NCBI RefSeq assembly: GCF_020510585.1 | Contig: NZ_CP075190.1 | Coordinates: 616,001 to 680,000 of the forward strand | DNA from: Ferribacterium limneticum | Lineage (GTDB): Bacteria; Pseudomonadota; Gammaproteobacteria; Burkholderiales; Rhodocyclaceae | Length of the DNA: 64,000 bases | Reading direction: 5' to 3' | Shown: piece after piece, positions 17,552 to 26,392 of the stretch | Layout: every line of letters begins with the position of its first letter | Position numbering within the stretch: position 1 is the first letter of the stretch | Translations under genes and position numbers: made by a program | Notes under the pieces: generated by a model | Told to the model about the DNA's origin: nothing | Databases searched by the model: none | What the model saw: the letters and a program-made list of their open reading frames with translations, nothing else

Positions 17552-18331
17552 CTATTTTTCAACAAAGGCGCGTTCGATGACGTAGTCGCCAAGCTTGCCG
17601 GTGTGATGGTTGCCGACCACGAAGCCGCGAGCGTCGAGCATGGCCGAGGTATCTTCGAGCATGGCCGGGCTGCCGCAGATCATGGCGCGGTCGGTGGCCG
17701 GGTCGAGCGGTGGCTGACCGATATCGGTAAAGAATTTGCCGGACTCGATCAGGTCGGTCAGTCGTCCCTCGTTGCGGAAAGGTTCGCGCGTTACTGTCGG
17801 GTAGTAAATGAGCTTTTCCTTGACCCAGTCGGCGAAGTACTCATGCTCCTTCAAATCCTGCTCGATGTAGTCGTGGTAAGCCAGTTCATTGGTCCACCGG
17901 ACGCCGTGGATGAGGATGACCTTGTCGAAACGCTCGTAGGTTTCCGGGTCGTGAATCAGGCTCATGAACGGTGCCAGCCCGGTGCCGGTGGCGAACATGA
18001 ACAGGCGCTTGCCCGGCTTCAGGTCGCGCAACACCAGCGTGCCGGTCGGCTTCTTACTGACCAGCAACGGGTCGCCCGGCTTGAGGTGCTGCAGGCGGGA
18101 AGTCAGCGGGCCGTCCTGGACCTTGATGCTGAAGAACTCGAGATATTCCTCGTGGTTGGCGCTGGCGATGCTGTAGGCGCGGGTCAGCGGGCGGCCATCG
18201 ACTTCCAGGCCGATCATCACGAATTGGCCGTTGGTGAAACGCAAGCCGGGGGCGCGCGTCGTGCGGAAGGTGAACAGACTGTCGTTCCAGTGATGGACGG
18301 AAGTGACGGTTTCGGTGGCCAGGTTGCTCAT
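17552..18331 (-). CDS. fpr: ferredoxin-NADP(+) reductase
   Basis: FAD enzyme of 259 residues that transfers electrons between NADPH and ferredoxin or flavodoxin, supporting Fe-S repair and oxidative-stress defence. The FAD motif LTRAYSIAS lies near residue 50, the phosphate-binding KPTGTLVLRDL near 94, and the NADP-binding ATGTGLAPFMSLI near 113. The C-terminus ends in VIERAFVEK, the usual aromatic/short tail of this subfamily. It is divergent from a LysR regulator, the same arrangement as fpr/finR in pseudomonads, which suggests local control. Confidence 0.95.
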   Translation of the reverse strand: MSNLATETVTSVHHWNDSLFTFRTTRAPGLRFTNGQFVMIGLEVDGRPLTRAYSIASANHEEYLEFFSIKVQDGPLTSRLQHLKPGDPLLVSKKPTGTLVLRDLKPGKRLFMFATGTGLAPFMSLIHDPETYERFDKVILIHGVRWTNELAYHDYIEQDLKEHEYFADWVKEKLIYYPTVTREPFRNEGRLTDLIESGKFFTDIGQPPLDPATDRAMICGSPAMLEDTSAMLDARGFVVGNHHTGKLGDYVIERAFVEK

Positions 18332-18379
18332 GCTGATGCTCCTTCTTGTACTGAATGGGACCGATCTTAGGCGGGATCG

Positions 18380-18391
18380 TTTATTGATAAA
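18380..18391. promoter_or_regulatory. palindrome between fpr and the LysR gene
   Basis: TTTATTGATAAA is a perfect 5+5 palindrome in the 98-bp divergent intergenic region, a suitable position for a LysR-type regulator site controlling both genes. Assignment is inference. Confidence 0.4.
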
Positions 18392-18429
18392 AGCGGGTAA
18401 TTTGCATATCAGTAATCTAAAATACAGAT

Positions 18430-19353
18430 ATGAAAATTACCCTGCGCCAGATCGAAGTCTTTGCTGCCATTGCCCGCTTGGAAAACGTCTCGCGGGCAGC
18501 AGCGCAGCTCAACATGTCGCAATCGGCGGCCAGCACCGCCCTGCTCGAACTCGAGCGTCACTTCGATTGCCCGCTGTTCGACCGCGTCGGCAAATCGCTG
18601 CGCCTCAACGGCAGCGGGCGTGGCTTGCTGCCGCAGGCCGAGGACATGCTGGCCCGGGCCAGCGAGGTCGAGGGCTACCTGGCCGGCGGTCGTCTGGCGC
18701 CGGTCGCCGTCGGGGCGACGCTGACCATCGGCAACTATCTGGCCACACTGGTCGTCGTTGAATACCTGCAAAAGAACCCCGGCAGCCGGGTCGATCTCAG
18801 TGTCTGCAACACGCAGCAGGTGATCGAACGCCTGCGCCGCTTCGAGCTCGATCTCGGCCTGATCGAGGGCGAAGCCAGTGATTCCGATCTGATTTTCGAA
18901 CCCTGGCTCGATGATGAACTGGTCGTCTTCTGCGCCCCCTCACATCCTCTGGCGGCGGCTGGTTTGGCACGGTCGACCGTGCTGGCGGCGCAAAAATGGA
19001 TCGTCCGCGAACCGGGTTCGGGAACGCGCGCCCTGTTCGACCGGGCCGTGCGGGCCATCGGCGTCGATCCCGATGTCTGTCTGCAGCTTGAGCATACCGA
19101 GGCGATTAAACGCGCGGTCGAATCGGGCTTGGGCGTCGGCTGCCTGTCGCGGTTATCCCTGCGCGAAGCCTTGCGGCGTGGCAGTCTGGTCGAGATCAAG
19201 ACGCCGGAACTGGCGCTACGGCGCCGCTTCCAGTTCGTCCGCCAGCGTCAGCGCCATGTCAGCACGGCGACCCGGATGTTCATTGAGGAATGTCGTCGCT
19301 TGTCGGGCGAAGCAAGCGATACGAACGAACTGACCCTGCCCTTCATCCCCTGA
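18430..19353 (+). CDS. LysR-family transcriptional regulator, FinR-like by context
   Basis: A 307-residue LysR-type regulator. The N-terminal winged helix-turn-helix is clear (LRQIEVFAAIARLENVSRAAAQLNMSQ.., residues about 4-62), followed by a linker helix and a periplasmic-binding-protein-like effector domain. In Pseudomonas, FinR is divergent from fpr and activates it under superoxide stress; the same divergent arrangement here is the reason to propose an equivalent role. The effector cannot be predicted. The next gene is convergent dctM, with a terminator between. Confidence 0.88.
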   Translation: MKITLRQIEVFAAIARLENVSRAAAQLNMSQSAASTALLELERHFDCPLFDRVGKSLRLNGSGRGLLPQAEDMLARASEVEGYLAGGRLAPVAVGATLTIGNYLATLVVVEYLQKNPGSRVDLSVCNTQQVIERLRRFELDLGLIEGEASDSDLIFEPWLDDELVVFCAPSHPLAAAGLARSTVLAAQKWIVREPGSGTRALFDRAVRAIGVDPDVCLQLEHTEAIKRAVESGLGVGCLSRLSLREALRRGSLVEIKTPELALRRRFQFVRQRQRHVSTATRMFIEECRRLSGEASDTNELTLPFIP

Positions 19354-19361
19354 GCCAGACG

Positions 19362-19391
19362 AAAAAAAGGCGGGATCCGCAGACCCCGCCC
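19362..19391 (-). terminator. terminator of dctQM
   Basis: GGCGGG and CCCCGCC form the stem. Read on the minus strand the hairpin is followed by seven T, so it ends the dctQM transcript. Confidence 0.75.
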
Positions 19392-19409
19392 TGATACGAG
19401 CTGGCTTAG

Positions 19410-20906
19410 TTACTTGCTGTCGCTCTGCAGGCCCTTAAGCAGGGCTGCCGCATCAGCGTCTTCGTTGCCTTCCTTCTTCTCGTCGGGTTCCTCGTCGCTC
19501 TGTTTCATGAGCGAGTCGAGATCGACGGCGGCTGGCGCCTTGCCCTCCTTTTCCAGGCGCTGTTGCTCCTTCTGCGCCTCGTCGCCGTAGCTAACGATGT
19601 TCGGGAAGATGATGATCAGCGCGACCATGATGATCTGGATGCAGACGAAGGGAATGGCACCCCAGTAAATGTCGGTTGTCTTGATCGAGCTTGGGGCCAC
19701 CGAGCGCAGGTAGAACAGCGCGAAGCCGAAAGGCGGATGCATGAACGAAGTCTGCATATTGACCGCGAGCAGCACGCCGAACCAGACCAGATCGATGCCC
19801 AGCTTGTCGGCTACAGGGGCGAGCAGCGGCACGATGATGAAAGACAGTTCGAAGAAGTCGAGGAAGAAAGCGAGCAGGAAGACCAGCAGGTTGACCACGA
19901 TCAGGAAGCCGACCTGGCCGCCCGGCAGGCCGAGCAGCAAGTGCTCAACCCACAGGTCGCCATTGACTGCCCGGAAGATCAGGCCGAAAACCGTCGAGCC
20001 GACCAGGATGAAAACAACGAACGACGACAGCTTGCCGGTCGTTTCCATGGCCTGCTTGAGCAGTTTGAAGCTCAGGCGCTTGCGGCCGATGGCCAGCGCC
20101 AGCGCACCGGCTGCGCCCATGGCGCCGCCTTCAGTCGGCGTCGCGATGCCGAGGAAGATGGTGCCGAGAACGAGGAAAATCAGCAACAGCGGCGGCACCA
20201 TCGTTGTGACGACCCGCAACATCAGCTTGAAACCGCGCAGGGTGCGGGCTTCCGGCGGCAGGGCCGGGGCGGCGTTGGGCTTGATGAAGGTGATCAGCAC
20301 GACATAGCCGACATACAGGCTAGTCAGGATAAGTCCGGGGATCATCGCGCCTTCGTACATGTCGCCAACCGATTTGCCCAACTGGTCGGCCATGATGATC
20401 AGCACCAGCGATGGTGGGATGATCTGGGCCAGCGTGCCGGAGGCGGCGATGACGCCGCAGGCCAGCTTCTTGTCGTAGCCGTAGCGGAGCATGATGGGCA
20501 GGGAAATGAGGCCCATCGAGATGACCGAGGCAGCAACGACGCCGGTCGTCGCGGCGAGCAGCGCACCGACGAAGATGACGGCAAAGGCCAGGCCGCCACG
20601 AATCGGGCCGAACAACTGGCCGATGGTGTCGAGCAGGTCTTCGGCCATGCCTGATCGTTCGAGGATCAGGCCCATGAAGGTGAAGAATGGAATGGCCAGC
20701 AAGGTGTCGTTGGCCATGATGCCGAAGATGCGCTCCGGCAGCGCCTGGAAGAGTGCCGGGTGGAGCAGGCCGAGTTCAATGCCGATCAGGCCGAAGAGGA
20801 TACCGTTGGCAGCCAGCGCGAAGGCGACCGGATAGCCGAAGAGGAGGAATACAACGAGGGCGCCAAACATCAGCGGCGCCATGTTGGCAATCATGAACTC
20901 CGCCAT
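19410..20906 (-). CDS. dctM: TRAP transporter large permease DctM
   Basis: Integral membrane ion-coupled permease of a TRAP (tripartite ATP-independent periplasmic) transporter, 498 residues with about 12-13 hydrophobic segments. Family landmarks include LLAIPFFTFMGLILERSGMAEDLL, GLAFAVIFVGALLAATTGVVAASVISMGLI and ASGTLAQIIPPSLVLIIMADQLG. The C-terminus carries an unusual acidic and Lys-rich cytoplasmic tail of about 50 residues (EEPDEKKEGNEDADAA). Its ATG overlaps the dctQ TAA by one base. The two dctP genes at 13.8-16.1 kb on the other strand are the likely binding-protein partners. Confidence 0.95.
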   Translation of the reverse strand: MAEFMIANMAPLMFGALVVFLLFGYPVAFALAANGILFGLIGIELGLLHPALFQALPERIFGIMANDTLLAIPFFTFMGLILERSGMAEDLLDTIGQLFGPIRGGLAFAVIFVGALLAATTGVVAASVISMGLISLPIMLRYGYDKKLACGVIAASGTLAQIIPPSLVLIIMADQLGKSVGDMYEGAMIPGLILTSLYVGYVVLITFIKPNAAPALPPEARTLRGFKLMLRVVTTMVPPLLLIFLVLGTIFLGIATPTEGGAMGAAGALALAIGRKRLSFKLLKQAMETTGKLSSFVVFILVGSTVFGLIFRAVNGDLWVEHLLLGLPGGQVGFLIVVNLLVFLLAFFLDFFELSFIIVPLLAPVADKLGIDLVWFGVLLAVNMQTSFMHPPFGFALFYLRSVAPSSIKTTDIYWGAIPFVCIQIIMVALIIIFPNIVSYGDEAQKEQQRLEKEGKAPAAVDLDSLMKQSDEEPDEKKEGNEDADAAALLKGLQSDSK

Positions 20907-21499
20907 TATTTGGCCTCCAGTGCTTTGGCTGCAGCAATGGCGGCGGCCAGTTCTTCTTCAGGCGTTGGGCCCTTTTCCTTGTTGTTCGGGTCGTCAATTC
21001 GTCCGGCCAAAAAGGCGATGCGCTTGATCAGTTCGGAAATGCCCTGCAGGGCGAGCAGCGTAAAGCCGATGGGCAGCAGGATCTTGACGGGCCAGCGAAT
21101 CAGGCCGCCGGCGTTGGCCGACATTTCCTGAATCTTGTATGACTCGGCAACCAGCGGCAGGGAGAGCCAGAGCACGGCGACCACCATGGGCAGCAAAAAG
21201 AAGATGGTGCCGATGATGTCGATAACGGCCAGACCGCGCGGCGACAGCTTGCCGGACAGGACGTCGATGCGGACGTGCTCGTTCTTTTGCAACGTGTAAG
21301 GCGAGCAGAGCAGGAAGACAGCGGCAAACAGGTACCACTGGATTTCCAGCAGGCCATTGGAGCTGTCGTTGAAAACAAAGCGGTAGCTGGCATTGCCGGC
21401 GCTAATCAAAGCCATGATCAGCACCAGCCAGAACGCGCCTTTGCCGACGCGCTCATTGAGCCAGTCGATCAGCTGCGAGAGCTTGAGCAGAAGGGTCAC
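20906..21499 (-). CDS. dctQ: TRAP transporter small permease DctQ
   Basis: Small membrane subunit of the TRAP transporter, about 197 residues with four hydrophobic segments. The motif NASYRFVFNDSSNGLLEIQWYLF with the Glu-(I/x)-Gln-Trp signature is typical of DctQ. The open frame runs upstream to 21817 through the phosphatase gene on the other strand, so a GTG start at 21499 is chosen: GAGGAGA lies 7 bp before it. The protein ends in an Ala/Glu-rich tail. It is translationally coupled to dctM through a TAATG junction. Confidence 0.92.
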   Translation of the reverse strand: MTLLLKLSQLIDWLNERVGKGAFWLVLIMALISAGNASYRFVFNDSSNGLLEIQWYLFAAVFLLCSPYTLQKNEHVRIDVLSGKLSPRGLAVIDIIGTIFFLLPMVVAVLWLSLPLVAESYKIQEMSANAGGLIRWPVKILLPIGFTLLALQGISELIKRIAFLAGRIDDPNNKEKGPTPEEELAAAIAAAKALEAK

Positions 21500-21601
21500 G
21501 AAAAGTTCTCCTCGGTTGATAGAATTCCCGACTTCTGACGTGGCCGGGGTTAATTGAAAATCTGAGTGGGCCAAATTTACAGCGAAGGCGAGAGGCAGAG
21601 A

Positions 21602-22258
21602 ATGGTGGAAATCCCTACAACCCGGACAACGCAAATCTGTCTGGTGCGCCATGGCGAGACCGAATGGAACGCTGAACGGCGCATCCAGGGGCAGATCGAT
21701 ATCGGCCTCAACGAAACCGGTGTGCGCCAGGCGATGGCGGCCGGGCGCTGGCTCAAGTCGGCCGGCATTGTCGCGCTCTACAGCAGCGATCTCAAGCGGG
21801 CATGGACCACGGCGCAATCGATTGGCGCCGAACTCGGGCTGGTGCCGACGCCGGTGCCCGAGATGCGCGAGCGGCGCTACGGTGTGTTTGAAGGGCTAAC
21901 CTACGACGAGGCGAAAGCCAATCACCCGGAAGGCTATGCCGCCTTTGAAGGGCGCAACGCCGACTACGATTTCGAGAAGGGCGAAAGCCTGCATGTCATG
22001 TTCGCGCGCGTGACCGGCAAGCTCAAGGAGCTGGCGGCGCGGCACCCGGGGGAGACCATCGCCATCGTCCTGCACGGCGGGGTGCTCGACATCATCAACC
22101 GTTTTGTCCGCGGCAATTCGCTCGAAACGCCGCGTGACTTCCTGATTCCCAACGCCGGCATCAACTGGATTGCTGCGGTGGACGGCCAGTGGAGCCTGCA
22201 AACCTGGGGTGAAACCGACCATCTGGAGCCGGGCGCCCTTGACGAGCTTCCGGCGTGA
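21602..22258 (+). CDS. histidine phosphatase (phosphoglycerate-mutase-like) family protein
   Basis: Cytoplasmic member of the histidine phosphatase superfamily, about 218 residues. The catalytic motif LVRHGETEWN near residue 13 carries the phospho-histidine, with RERRYGVFEGLTYDEA and VLHGGVLDIINRF supplying the other active-site Arg/Glu and second His. It resembles cofactor-dependent phosphoglycerate mutase GpmB and CobC-type phosphatases; the real substrate is open. ATG 21602 is preferred over 21566 because it has AGAGGCAGAG upstream and starts close to the catalytic domain. It precedes glyA by 39 bp and may be co-transcribed with it. Confidence 0.9.
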   Translation: MVEIPTTRTTQICLVRHGETEWNAERRIQGQIDIGLNETGVRQAMAAGRWLKSAGIVALYSSDLKRAWTTAQSIGAELGLVPTPVPEMRERRYGVFEGLTYDEAKANHPEGYAAFEGRNADYDFEKGESLHVMFARVTGKLKELAARHPGETIAIVLHGGVLDIINRFVRGNSLETPRDFLIPNAGINWIAAVDGQWSLQTWGETDHLEPGALDELPA

Positions 22259-22297
22259 TAAAATTCGACCCCTTTTCAATGGCTTGAGGCATTTGAC

Positions 22298-23548
22298 ATG
22301 TTTTCCGCGAAAGACACCCTGGCAAAAGTTGATCCTGAACTCTGGAAGGCCATTCAGGCCGAAGTGCAGCGTCAGGAAGACCACATCGAACTGATCGCGT
22401 CCGAAAACTACGTGAGCAAGGCCGTCATGGAAGCCCAGGGCTCCCAGCTCACCAACAAGTACGCCGAAGGTTACCCGGGCAAGCGTTACTACGGTGGCTG
22501 CGAATACGTCGACGTCGTCGAGCAGATCGCCATCGACCGCCTGAAGAAGCTGTTCGGCGCCGATGCCGCCAACGTCCAGCCGAATTCCGGTTCGCAGGCC
22601 AACCAGGCCGTGCTCATGGCCTTTGCCAAGCCGGGCGACACGATCATGGGCATGAGCCTGGCCGAAGGCGGTCACCTGACCCACGGCATGGCGCTCAACA
22701 TGTCCGGCAAGTGGTTCAACGTCGTTTCCTACGGTCTCGATGCCAACGAAGCCATCGATTACGACAAGATGGAAGCGCTGGCCCGCGAGCACAAGCCGAA
22801 GATCATCGTCGCCGGCGCCTCGGCCTACGCCCTGCGCATCGACTGGGAACGCTTCGCCAAGATCGCCAAGGAAGTCGGCGCCATTTTCTGGGTCGACATG
22901 GCTCACTACGCCGGCCTGATCGCCGCCGGTTTCTACCCGAATCCGGTGCCCTTCGCCGATGTCGTGACCTCGACCACGCACAAGACCCTGCGCGGCCCGC
23001 GCGGTGGCGTCATCCTCATGAAGGCCGAGCACGAAAAGGCCCTCAATTCCGCCATCTTCCCCGGCCTGCAAGGCGGTCCGCTCGAGCACGTCATCGCAGC
23101 CAAGGCTGTTGCTTTCAAGGAAGCCGCGACGCCCGAGTTCAAGAACTACCAGGAACAGGTCATCAACAACGCCCGCGTCATGGCCCGTGTACTCGGCGAG
23201 GAGCGCGGTCTGCGCATCGTTTCCGGTCGCACCGAAAGCCACGTCTTCCTGCTCGACCTGCGGGCCAAGAACATCACCGGCAAGGAAGCCGAAGCAGCCC
23301 TCGGCCGTGCTCACATCACGGTCAACAAGAACGGCATCCCGAACGACCCGCAGAAGCCGTTCGTTACTTCCGGCATCCGCATCGGTTCGCCAGCCATGAC
23401 GACGCGTGGTTTCACCGAAATCGAAGCTGAAACCATCGCCCATCTGGTGGCTGACGTGCTCGAGGCGCCGAACGACGAAGCTGTTGCCGCTACCGTGCGT
23501 GCCAAGGTCGCTGCCTTGTGCGCCAAGTTCCCGGTCTACGGTGCGTGA
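22298..23548 (+). CDS. glyA: serine hydroxymethyltransferase
   Basis: PLP enzyme of 416 residues that converts serine and tetrahydrofolate into glycine and methylene-tetrahydrofolate, the C1 source for ThyA. Signatures are [19 protein letters not shown], the [14 protein letters not shown] block, HLTHG, and the PLP lysine in [17 protein letters not shown] near residue 229. It is the first of a glyA-nrdR-ribD cluster on the plus strand. A long imperfect stem-loop begins right at its stop codon. Confidence 0.98.
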   Translation: MFSAKDTLAKVDPELWKAIQAEVQRQEDHIELIASENYVSKAVMEAQGSQLTNKYAEGYPGKRYYGGCEYVDVVEQIAIDRLKKLFGADAANVQPNSGSQANQAVLMAFAKPGDTIMGMSLAEGGHLTHGMALNMSGKWFNVVSYGLDANEAIDYDKMEALAREHKPKIIVAGASAYALRIDWERFAKIAKEVGAIFWVDMAHYAGLIAAGFYPNPVPFADVVTSTTHKTLRGPRGGVILMKAEHEKALNSAIFPGLQGGPLEHVIAAKAVAFKEAATPEFKNYQEQVINNARVMARVLGEERGLRIVSGRTESHVFLLDLRAKNITGKEAEAALGRAHITVNKNGIPNDPQKPFVTSGIRIGSPAMTTRGFTEIEAETIAHLVADVLEAPNDEAVAATVRAKVAALCAKFPVYGA

Positions 23549-23606
23549 AAATTCCAGCGTTTGCCCGCACGGCGTTGCCTTGTTCGGGCGGCGCGCTGAA
23601 ATTTTC
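23547..23606 (+). repeat. long stem-loop between glyA and nrdR
   Basis: GAAAATTCCAGCG (23547-23559) pairs with CGCTGAAATTTTC (23594-23606) with one mismatch, and GCCCG/CGGGC form an inner stem. There is no T tract after it, so it is more likely an mRNA processing, stability or attenuation element than a plain terminator. Confidence 0.55.
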
Positions 23607-23617
23607 GGGAGTTTGAA

Positions 23618-24082
23618 GTGAAATGCCCCTTCTGCGGCAACGACGACACGGCGGTTGTTGATACCCGCCTCTCCGATGAGGCGGACGTCGTGCGTCGCCG
23701 CAGAAAGTGCAATGCCTGTGACAAGCGTTTCACCACCTACGAGCGGGCGGAAATCCAGCTGCCGCAGGTGGTCAAGAAAAATGGCCTGCGCACCGAGTTC
23801 AGCCGGGCCAAGCTGCGCGCCAGTCTGGAACTGGCGCTGCGCAAGCGGCCGGTGTCGATTGAATCGGTTGATGCGGCGGTGGCCGATATCGAGGAAAGAT
23901 TGCGTTCGGCAGGTGAGCGCGAGGTGACGACGCAGCAGTTGGGCGAACTGGTCATGCGCGAGCTCAAGAAGCTCGACAAAGTGGCCTACATCCGCTTCGC
24001 CTCGGTCTATCGCAACTTTGAAGACGTGGATGCCTTCTCCAAGGCGATCCGCGAAGTTTCGCCAACCTCCAAGAAAAAATGA
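23618..24082 (+). CDS. nrdR: transcriptional repressor NrdR
   Basis: Zinc-ribbon plus ATP-cone repressor of ribonucleotide reductase genes, 154 residues. The zinc ribbon cysteines are Cys3, Cys6, Cys31 and Cys34 (KCPFCGNDD and [10 protein letters not shown]), followed by the ATP-cone domain from about residue 49 ([24 protein letters not shown]). The reading frame ends with ATGA overlapping ribD. The order glyA-nrdR-ribD is common in proteobacteria. Its usual target boxes are not seen within this window because no nrd genes are present. Confidence 0.97.
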   Translation: MKCPFCGNDDTAVVDTRLSDEADVVRRRRKCNACDKRFTTYERAEIQLPQVVKKNGLRTEFSRAKLRASLELALRKRPVSIESVDAAVADIEERLRSAGEREVTTQQLGELVMRELKKLDKVAYIRFASVYRNFEDVDAFSKAIREVSPTSKKK

Positions 24083-25167
24083 GCTTTTCAGCCGTCGACC
24101 ACGGCATGATGGCGCGCGCCCTGCAGCTGGCTGAGCGCGGCCTGTGGACGACATCGCCCAATCCGCGGGTTGGTTGCGTCGTGGTCCGCGACGGTGAAAT
24201 CGTTGGCGAAGGCTGGCACGAGAAGGCCGGCGAGCCGCATGCCGAAGTCCATGCTCTGCGCGCTGCTGGTAAGAAGGCTAGGGGTGCCACGGCCTACGTA
24301 ACGTTGGAACCATGCAGCCATCACGGCCGGACGCCGCCTTGCGCCGAGGCACTGATTGCCGCCGGCGTTTCGCGTGTCGTGGCGGCGATGACCGATCCGA
24401 ATCCGCTGGTTTCTGGCAAGGGCCTTGCCCTGTTGCGGGCGGCGGGGATCGAGACGGCGAGTGGTTTGCTGGAAAGCGAAGCGCGGGAACTCAACATCGG
24501 TTTTGTCTCGCGCATGACGCGTGGCCGGCCGTGGTTGCGCCTCAAGGCTGCGGCCAGTCTGGATGGAAAGACTGCTCTCAACAACGGCATCAGCCAGTGG
24601 ATCACCGGCTCCGCTGCGCGCCGCGATGGTCACGCCTGGCGGGCCCGTGCCTGCGCCATCCTGACCGGTATCGGCACTGTGCGCGACGACGATCCAAGTC
24701 TGACCGTGCGTGACGTGGCTACCACGCGCCAGCCTTTGCGCGTGGTAGTCGATAGCAAGTTTGAAATAGCGCTGACGGCGCGTATTCTGCAAGGCGAGCC
24801 GGTGCTGATCGTCGGCGCCGTAGAGAATGCCGAAAAAATGGCATTGCTACGGTCAACCGGAAATTTCGTCGAAATTTTAAATAACGGCGCCGGCAAGGTT
24901 GACCTCAAAGCCTTGCTCGAATTGCTGGCGCAGCGCGGCATCAACGAAGTACACGCCGAAGCCGGCTTCAAGCTCAATGGTTCGCTGCTGCGCGAAGGTC
25001 TGGTCGATGAGCTGTTGCTCTATCTGGCGCCCTGCCTGATTGGCCACGAAGCGAGCGGCCTGTTCAACCTGCCCGAGCTGACTAGGCTAGACGGCAAGCA
25101 GCGCTTGAGGATTCGGGACCTGCGCCAGCTTGGCGAAGATATTCGCCTGATCGCACGTTTCCCTTAG
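24079..25167 (+). CDS. ribD: riboflavin biosynthesis deaminase/reductase RibD
   Basis: Bifunctional enzyme of 362 residues that deaminates the GTP-derived diaminohydroxy-phosphoribosylamino-pyrimidine and then reduces its ribosyl chain. The N-terminal cytidine-deaminase-like domain has zinc ligands His54 with Glu56 (HAEVHAL) and Cys79 and Cys88 ([14 protein letters not shown]). The C-terminal reductase domain begins near residue 150 ([17 protein letters not shown]). It overlaps nrdR by 4 bp. Its last 86 bp overlap the 3' end of moeB on the other strand. A repeat copy encodes LRSTGNFVE inside the reductase domain. Confidence 0.96.
   Translation: MSFSAVDHGMMARALQLAERGLWTTSPNPRVGCVVVRDGEIVGEGWHEKAGEPHAEVHALRAAGKKARGATAYVTLEPCSHHGRTPPCAEALIAAGVSRVVAAMTDPNPLVSGKGLALLRAAGIETASGLLESEARELNIGFVSRMTRGRPWLRLKAAASLDGKTALNNGISQWITGSAARRDGHAWRARACAILTGIGTVRDDDPSLTVRDVATTRQPLRVVVDSKFEIALTARILQGEPVLIVGAVENAEKMALLRSTGNFVEILNNGAGKVDLKALLELLAQRGINEVHAEAGFKLNGSLLREGLVDELLLYLAPCLIGHEASGLFNLPELTRLDGKQRLRIRDLRQLGEDIRLIARFP
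24848..24866 (-). repeat. dispersed repeat copy F, inside ribD
   Basis: The plus strand reads CTACGGTCAACCGGAAATTT, the reverse complement of a core variant ending GACCGTAG, as in copy J. In the ribD frame it encodes RSTGN. Confidence 0.8.
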
Positions 25168-25909
25168 GTCCGCACACGGCGCAATCGTCGTCCTTTTTAA
25201 AACGGACGGTACGCCATTCCATCGTTAGCGCATCAAGCAGCAGCAGGCGTCCGGTCAGCGTTTCGCCAATACCGGCCGCCAGCTTGAGCGCCTCGGCCGC
25301 CTGCATGGTGCCGATGATGCCGGTCAGCGGCGCGAAAACACCCATCACGGCACAGCGCACTTCCTCGATATCCTCACCTTCGGGAAACAGGCAGTGATAG
25401 CACGGCGAATCGTCGTGGCGCAGGTCGTAGACGCTGATCTGGCCATCGAAACGGACGGCGGCACCGGAAACCAGTGGCTTTTGGTGATGGACGCAGGCGC
25501 GATTGATGGCGTGCCGGGTGGCGAAATTGTCGGTGCAGTCGAGCACGAGATCAGCGCTGGCAACCAGCGCATCGAGCGCTTCACCCGATAGGCGCTGCTG
25601 CAGCGGGATGATCTCAATGTCAGGATTGATGGCGCTCAGCGCCTGGCTGCCGGATTCGGCCTTGGCCATGCCGACGCGCGCCTGCGTATGCAGAATTTGC
25701 CGCTGCAGGTTGGTGAAATCGACTGTGTCGTCATCAACCAGCGTGATCCTGCCGATCCCGGCCGAGGCCAGGTAGAGGGCGGCCGGCGAACCAAGACCGC
25801 CGGCGCCGATGATCAATGCGTGGGTGCCCAGAATGCGCGTCTGGCCTTCGATGCCCAACGCGTCGAGCAGGATGTGTCGGCTGTAACGGAGTAGCTGCTC
25901 GTCGGTCAT
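25082..25909 (-). CDS. moeB: MoeB/ThiF-family adenylyltransferase
   Basis: E1-like enzyme that adenylates the C-terminal Gly-Gly of a sulfur-carrier protein (MoaD or ThiS). The product is 275 residues. It shows RYSRHILL, the nucleotide loop GAGGLGSPAALYLA near residue 36, DCTDNFATRHAIN and two zinc CxxC pairs (CYHC, CAVC). After the last CxxC there is an extra tail of about 25 residues not typical of MoeB, encoded by the 86 bp that overlap the end of ribD. It ends an envC-ctpA-hypothetical-moeB series. MoeB versus ThiF cannot be settled by sequence reading alone. Confidence 0.88.
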   Translation of the reverse strand: MTDEQLLRYSRHILLDALGIEGQTRILGTHALIIGAGGLGSPAALYLASAGIGRITLVDDDTVDFTNLQRQILHTQARVGMAKAESGSQALSAINPDIEIIPLQQRLSGEALDALVASADLVLDCTDNFATRHAINRACVHHQKPLVSGAAVRFDGQISVYDLRHDDSPCYHCLFPEGEDIEEVRCAVMGVFAPLTGIIGTMQAAEALKLAAGIGETLTGRLLLLDALTMEWRTVRFKKDDDCAVCGPKGNVRSGEYLRQAGAGPESSSAACRLA

Positions 25910-25925
25910 TTAGGATAGAGTTTTT

Positions 25926-25965
25926 AGGATCGAGTGGTTTTGCTAAAAGCTGGATCCTCGATCCT
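25926..25965. other. inverted repeat upstream of moeB
   Basis: AGGATCGAG (25926-25934) and CTCGATCCT (25957-25965) form a perfect 9-bp stem with a 22-nt loop, between moeB and the upstream hypothetical gene. There is no T tract; its role is unknown. Confidence 0.45.
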
Positions 25966-25970
25966 GAGCA

Positions 25971-26372
25971 CTACTTGTATTCCCGCCACTCCGGCGGCGT
26001 GTCGTCATGGTCGCCGTGCGGGTGATGTTCCCAGGCGTTGACGTAGGCTTCCTGGGCCGAGCGTTTCAGGCGTTTTTCCGGGGCGCCGATGTTGTGCAGC
26101 TGGGTCTCTTCGACGTAGTAGATCAGCGCCCGGGTCAGTTTCGTGTATAGCGTGTTGTCGAGATGAAAGCCTTTGTCGACCAGATGATCGTCAAGCTCCC
26201 GCAAGGTGTGTTGTTGCAGATCGTAGCTGACACCCAGCGAGCGCTTTTCGAATCGGGCCTGAACCTCAAGTTCGTCGAGATGCTGCAGATCATCCGCCGC
26301 TTCGGGCACCTGGCCCGGCGGAAACTTGGAGAACAGGATTTCCCGGTTTTTCTTGAGGTCTGTGTCGGCCAT
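25971..26372 (-). CDS. conserved-looking hypothetical cytoplasmic protein
   Basis: Family not recognised. The 133-residue product is hydrophilic, with no signal peptide or membrane span, many charged residues, and a His/Asp-rich C-terminus (WEHHPHGDHDDTPPEWREY) that could bind metal. Two ATG codons are adjacent (26375 and 26372); GGGAGGG directly abuts the first, so the second is preferred. It sits in the envC-ctpA-moeB operon, 20 bp downstream of ctpA. Codon usage looks like its neighbours, so it is probably a real gene. Confidence 0.75.
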   Translation of the reverse strand: MADTDLKKNREILFSKFPPGQVPEAADDLQHLDELEVQARFEKRSLGVSYDLQQHTLRELDDHLVDKGFHLDNTLYTKLTRALIYYVEETQLHNIGAPEKRLKRSAQEAYVNAWEHHPHGDHDDTPPEWREYK

Positions 26373-26392
26373 CATCCCTCCCGATCAATGAA

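Noticed and set aside
22259..22297. Glycine riboswitch before glyA
   Set aside because: Only 39 bp separate the phosphatase gene from glyA, too short for the aptamer.
21896..24154. 752-codon minus-strand open frame across glyA and nrdR
   Set aside because: It lies opposite two unmistakable genes and has no ribosome-binding site or domain; a codon-bias shadow.
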